DNA from: Cyanobium sp. N.Huapi 1H5
Lineage (GTDB): Bacteria; Cyanobacteriota; Cyanobacteriia; PCC-6307; Cyanobiaceae
Length of the DNA: 64,000 nucleotides
Direction of reading: 5' to 3'
NCBI RefSeq assembly: GCF_024345535.1
Contig: NZ_JAGQBH010000001.1
Span: 372,001 to 436,000 of the forward strand
A program made the translations under genes and the position numbers. This document shows, piece after piece, positions 63,538 through 64,000 of this stretch; within the stretch, counting starts at the first letter, position 1, and each line of letters starts with the position of its first letter. Below the pieces are notes generated by a model. It saw only the letters and a program-made list of their open reading frames with translations, ran no database searches and had not been told where the DNA came from.

Positions 63538-63690
63538 GCCGAATCCCCCGTTCTGGGGATGCGGGCCGAGGGTGCGGCAGGGGAAGGTGGTCAGGTCCGG
63601 GGATGACCCGAGCGGCCTCCCGATGCCAAGCCGGGACGCCGCCAGTCGTGTCCCCCGGCAGCCCGCTCGACCTCAGCAGCCCAGCGCACC

Positions 63691-64000
63691 ATGGCCGTCC
63701 ACCTCTGCTTCGCCGCGGCCGGGCACTCCCGGGTGTCCGAGGTCATCCTGGCCGGCCGCACCGGCTACTGGCTGTGCGACCCGGACCGGGTCTTGGCCCA
63801 TGGCGTCGTCAAGCTGTACGAGCGCCACCCCGAGGGCGGCGACTTCGATCTGAACGACAACGTCGTGGGCCCCTGGGTGGCCACCTTGAAGGTCACCGGC
63901 GCCGACCGGGTGCAATGGCTCGACCGGACCCGGACGATCATCACCTTCGACCCCGCCAGCCTGACGACGGAGTACGTCACCAGCGTGCCCGCGTTCAACG
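63691..64000 (+). CDS. Hypothetical protein, 3' end outside window
   Basis: 103 residues from the ATG at 63691, still open at the window edge. It starts MAVHLCFAAAGHSRVSEVILAGRTGYWLCDPDRVLAHGVVKLYERHPEGGDFDLNDNVVGPW and looks like a compact beta-rich domain. I do not recognise a family. Codon use is GC-rich like the surroundings. Two minus-strand frames overlap it; the plus-strand reading is preferred for its fold-like hydrophobic pattern, but the choice is not certain. Confidence 0.45.
   Translation, partial: MAVHLCFAAAGHSRVSEVILAGRTGYWLCDPDRVLAHGVVKLYERHPEGGDFDLNDNVVGPWVATLKVTGADRVQWLDRTRTIITFDPASLTTEYVTSVPAFN

Overview
The window is GC-rich and gene-dense and reads as a picocyanobacterial chromosome of the Cyanobium / freshwater Synechococcus type. 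The signs are the SbtA/SbtB bicarbonate transport pair, a complete Ni-urease plus UrtABCDE urea system, a pyrG-queE-queC-pabB-pabC run, speE-speB, a secreted beta-carbonic anhydrase and two proteins with a cyanobacterial PEP-CTERM-like tail. Very long antisense frames occur over most genes because of the GC content; I treated these as shadows.

Layout. 1-3.1 kb: 3' end of a PEP-CTERM-like protein gene, then ureABC on the minus strand. 3.1-12.9 kb: a defence island. It holds an AT-rich two-gene module (OLD/AAA_15-like ATPase plus a TOPRIM-like partner) and a type I restriction-modification system hsdM-hsdS-hsdR, with a PIN toxin/antitoxin pair inserted between hsdS and hsdR. 12.9-18.5 kb: minus-strand envelope genes (serine hydrolase, DUF2207, LemA, TauE/SafE permease, Coq4). 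18.5-24.1 kb: ureD, then divergent ureE-ureF, a lipoprotein binding protein, an MCE/MlaE pair and ureG. 24.3-29.6 kb: urtABCDE with a strong terminator, followed by an FmdB zinc-ribbon gene and a formamidase. 31.5-41.1 kb: lipoprotein, pabC-pabB-queC, a plus-strand insert (PEP-CTERM-like protein, HpsJ-like protein, ecotin), queE, a VapBC pair, pyrG and dps. 41.2-49.1 kb: aspS, gcvT, two small genes, speB-speE, Tat-type carbonic anhydrase, arfB, mazG. 49.8-52.7 kb: sbtA, sbtB and a cation/proton antiporter. 52.8-60.7 kb: an arsenic cluster (arsS, arsC, DUF547, GT-C, GT2, a TVP38-flavin reductase fusion, arsM). 61.3-64 kb: tRNA-Val followed by two toxin-antitoxin modules, one with a nonsense-mutated toxin, an atypical LuxR regulator and a truncated gene.

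How it fits together. Nitrogen: UrtABCDE imports urea, UreABC with UreDEFG hydrolyses it, formamidase releases ammonia from formamide, and SpeB releases urea from agmatine. Carbon: secreted carbonic anhydrase, SbtA/SbtB and the antiporter suit sodium-dependent bicarbonate uptake. Arsenic: ArsC, ArsM and ArsS are consistent with arsenate reduction, methylation and arsenosugar formation.

The most interesting signals are the ATPase/TOPRIM-like pair at 3.4-6.1 kb, which looks like an anti-phage module close to but not identical with PARIS/OLD-type systems; the way the island splits an otherwise collinear ureD-ureABC operon; and the arsenic cluster carrying two coupled glycosyltransferases.
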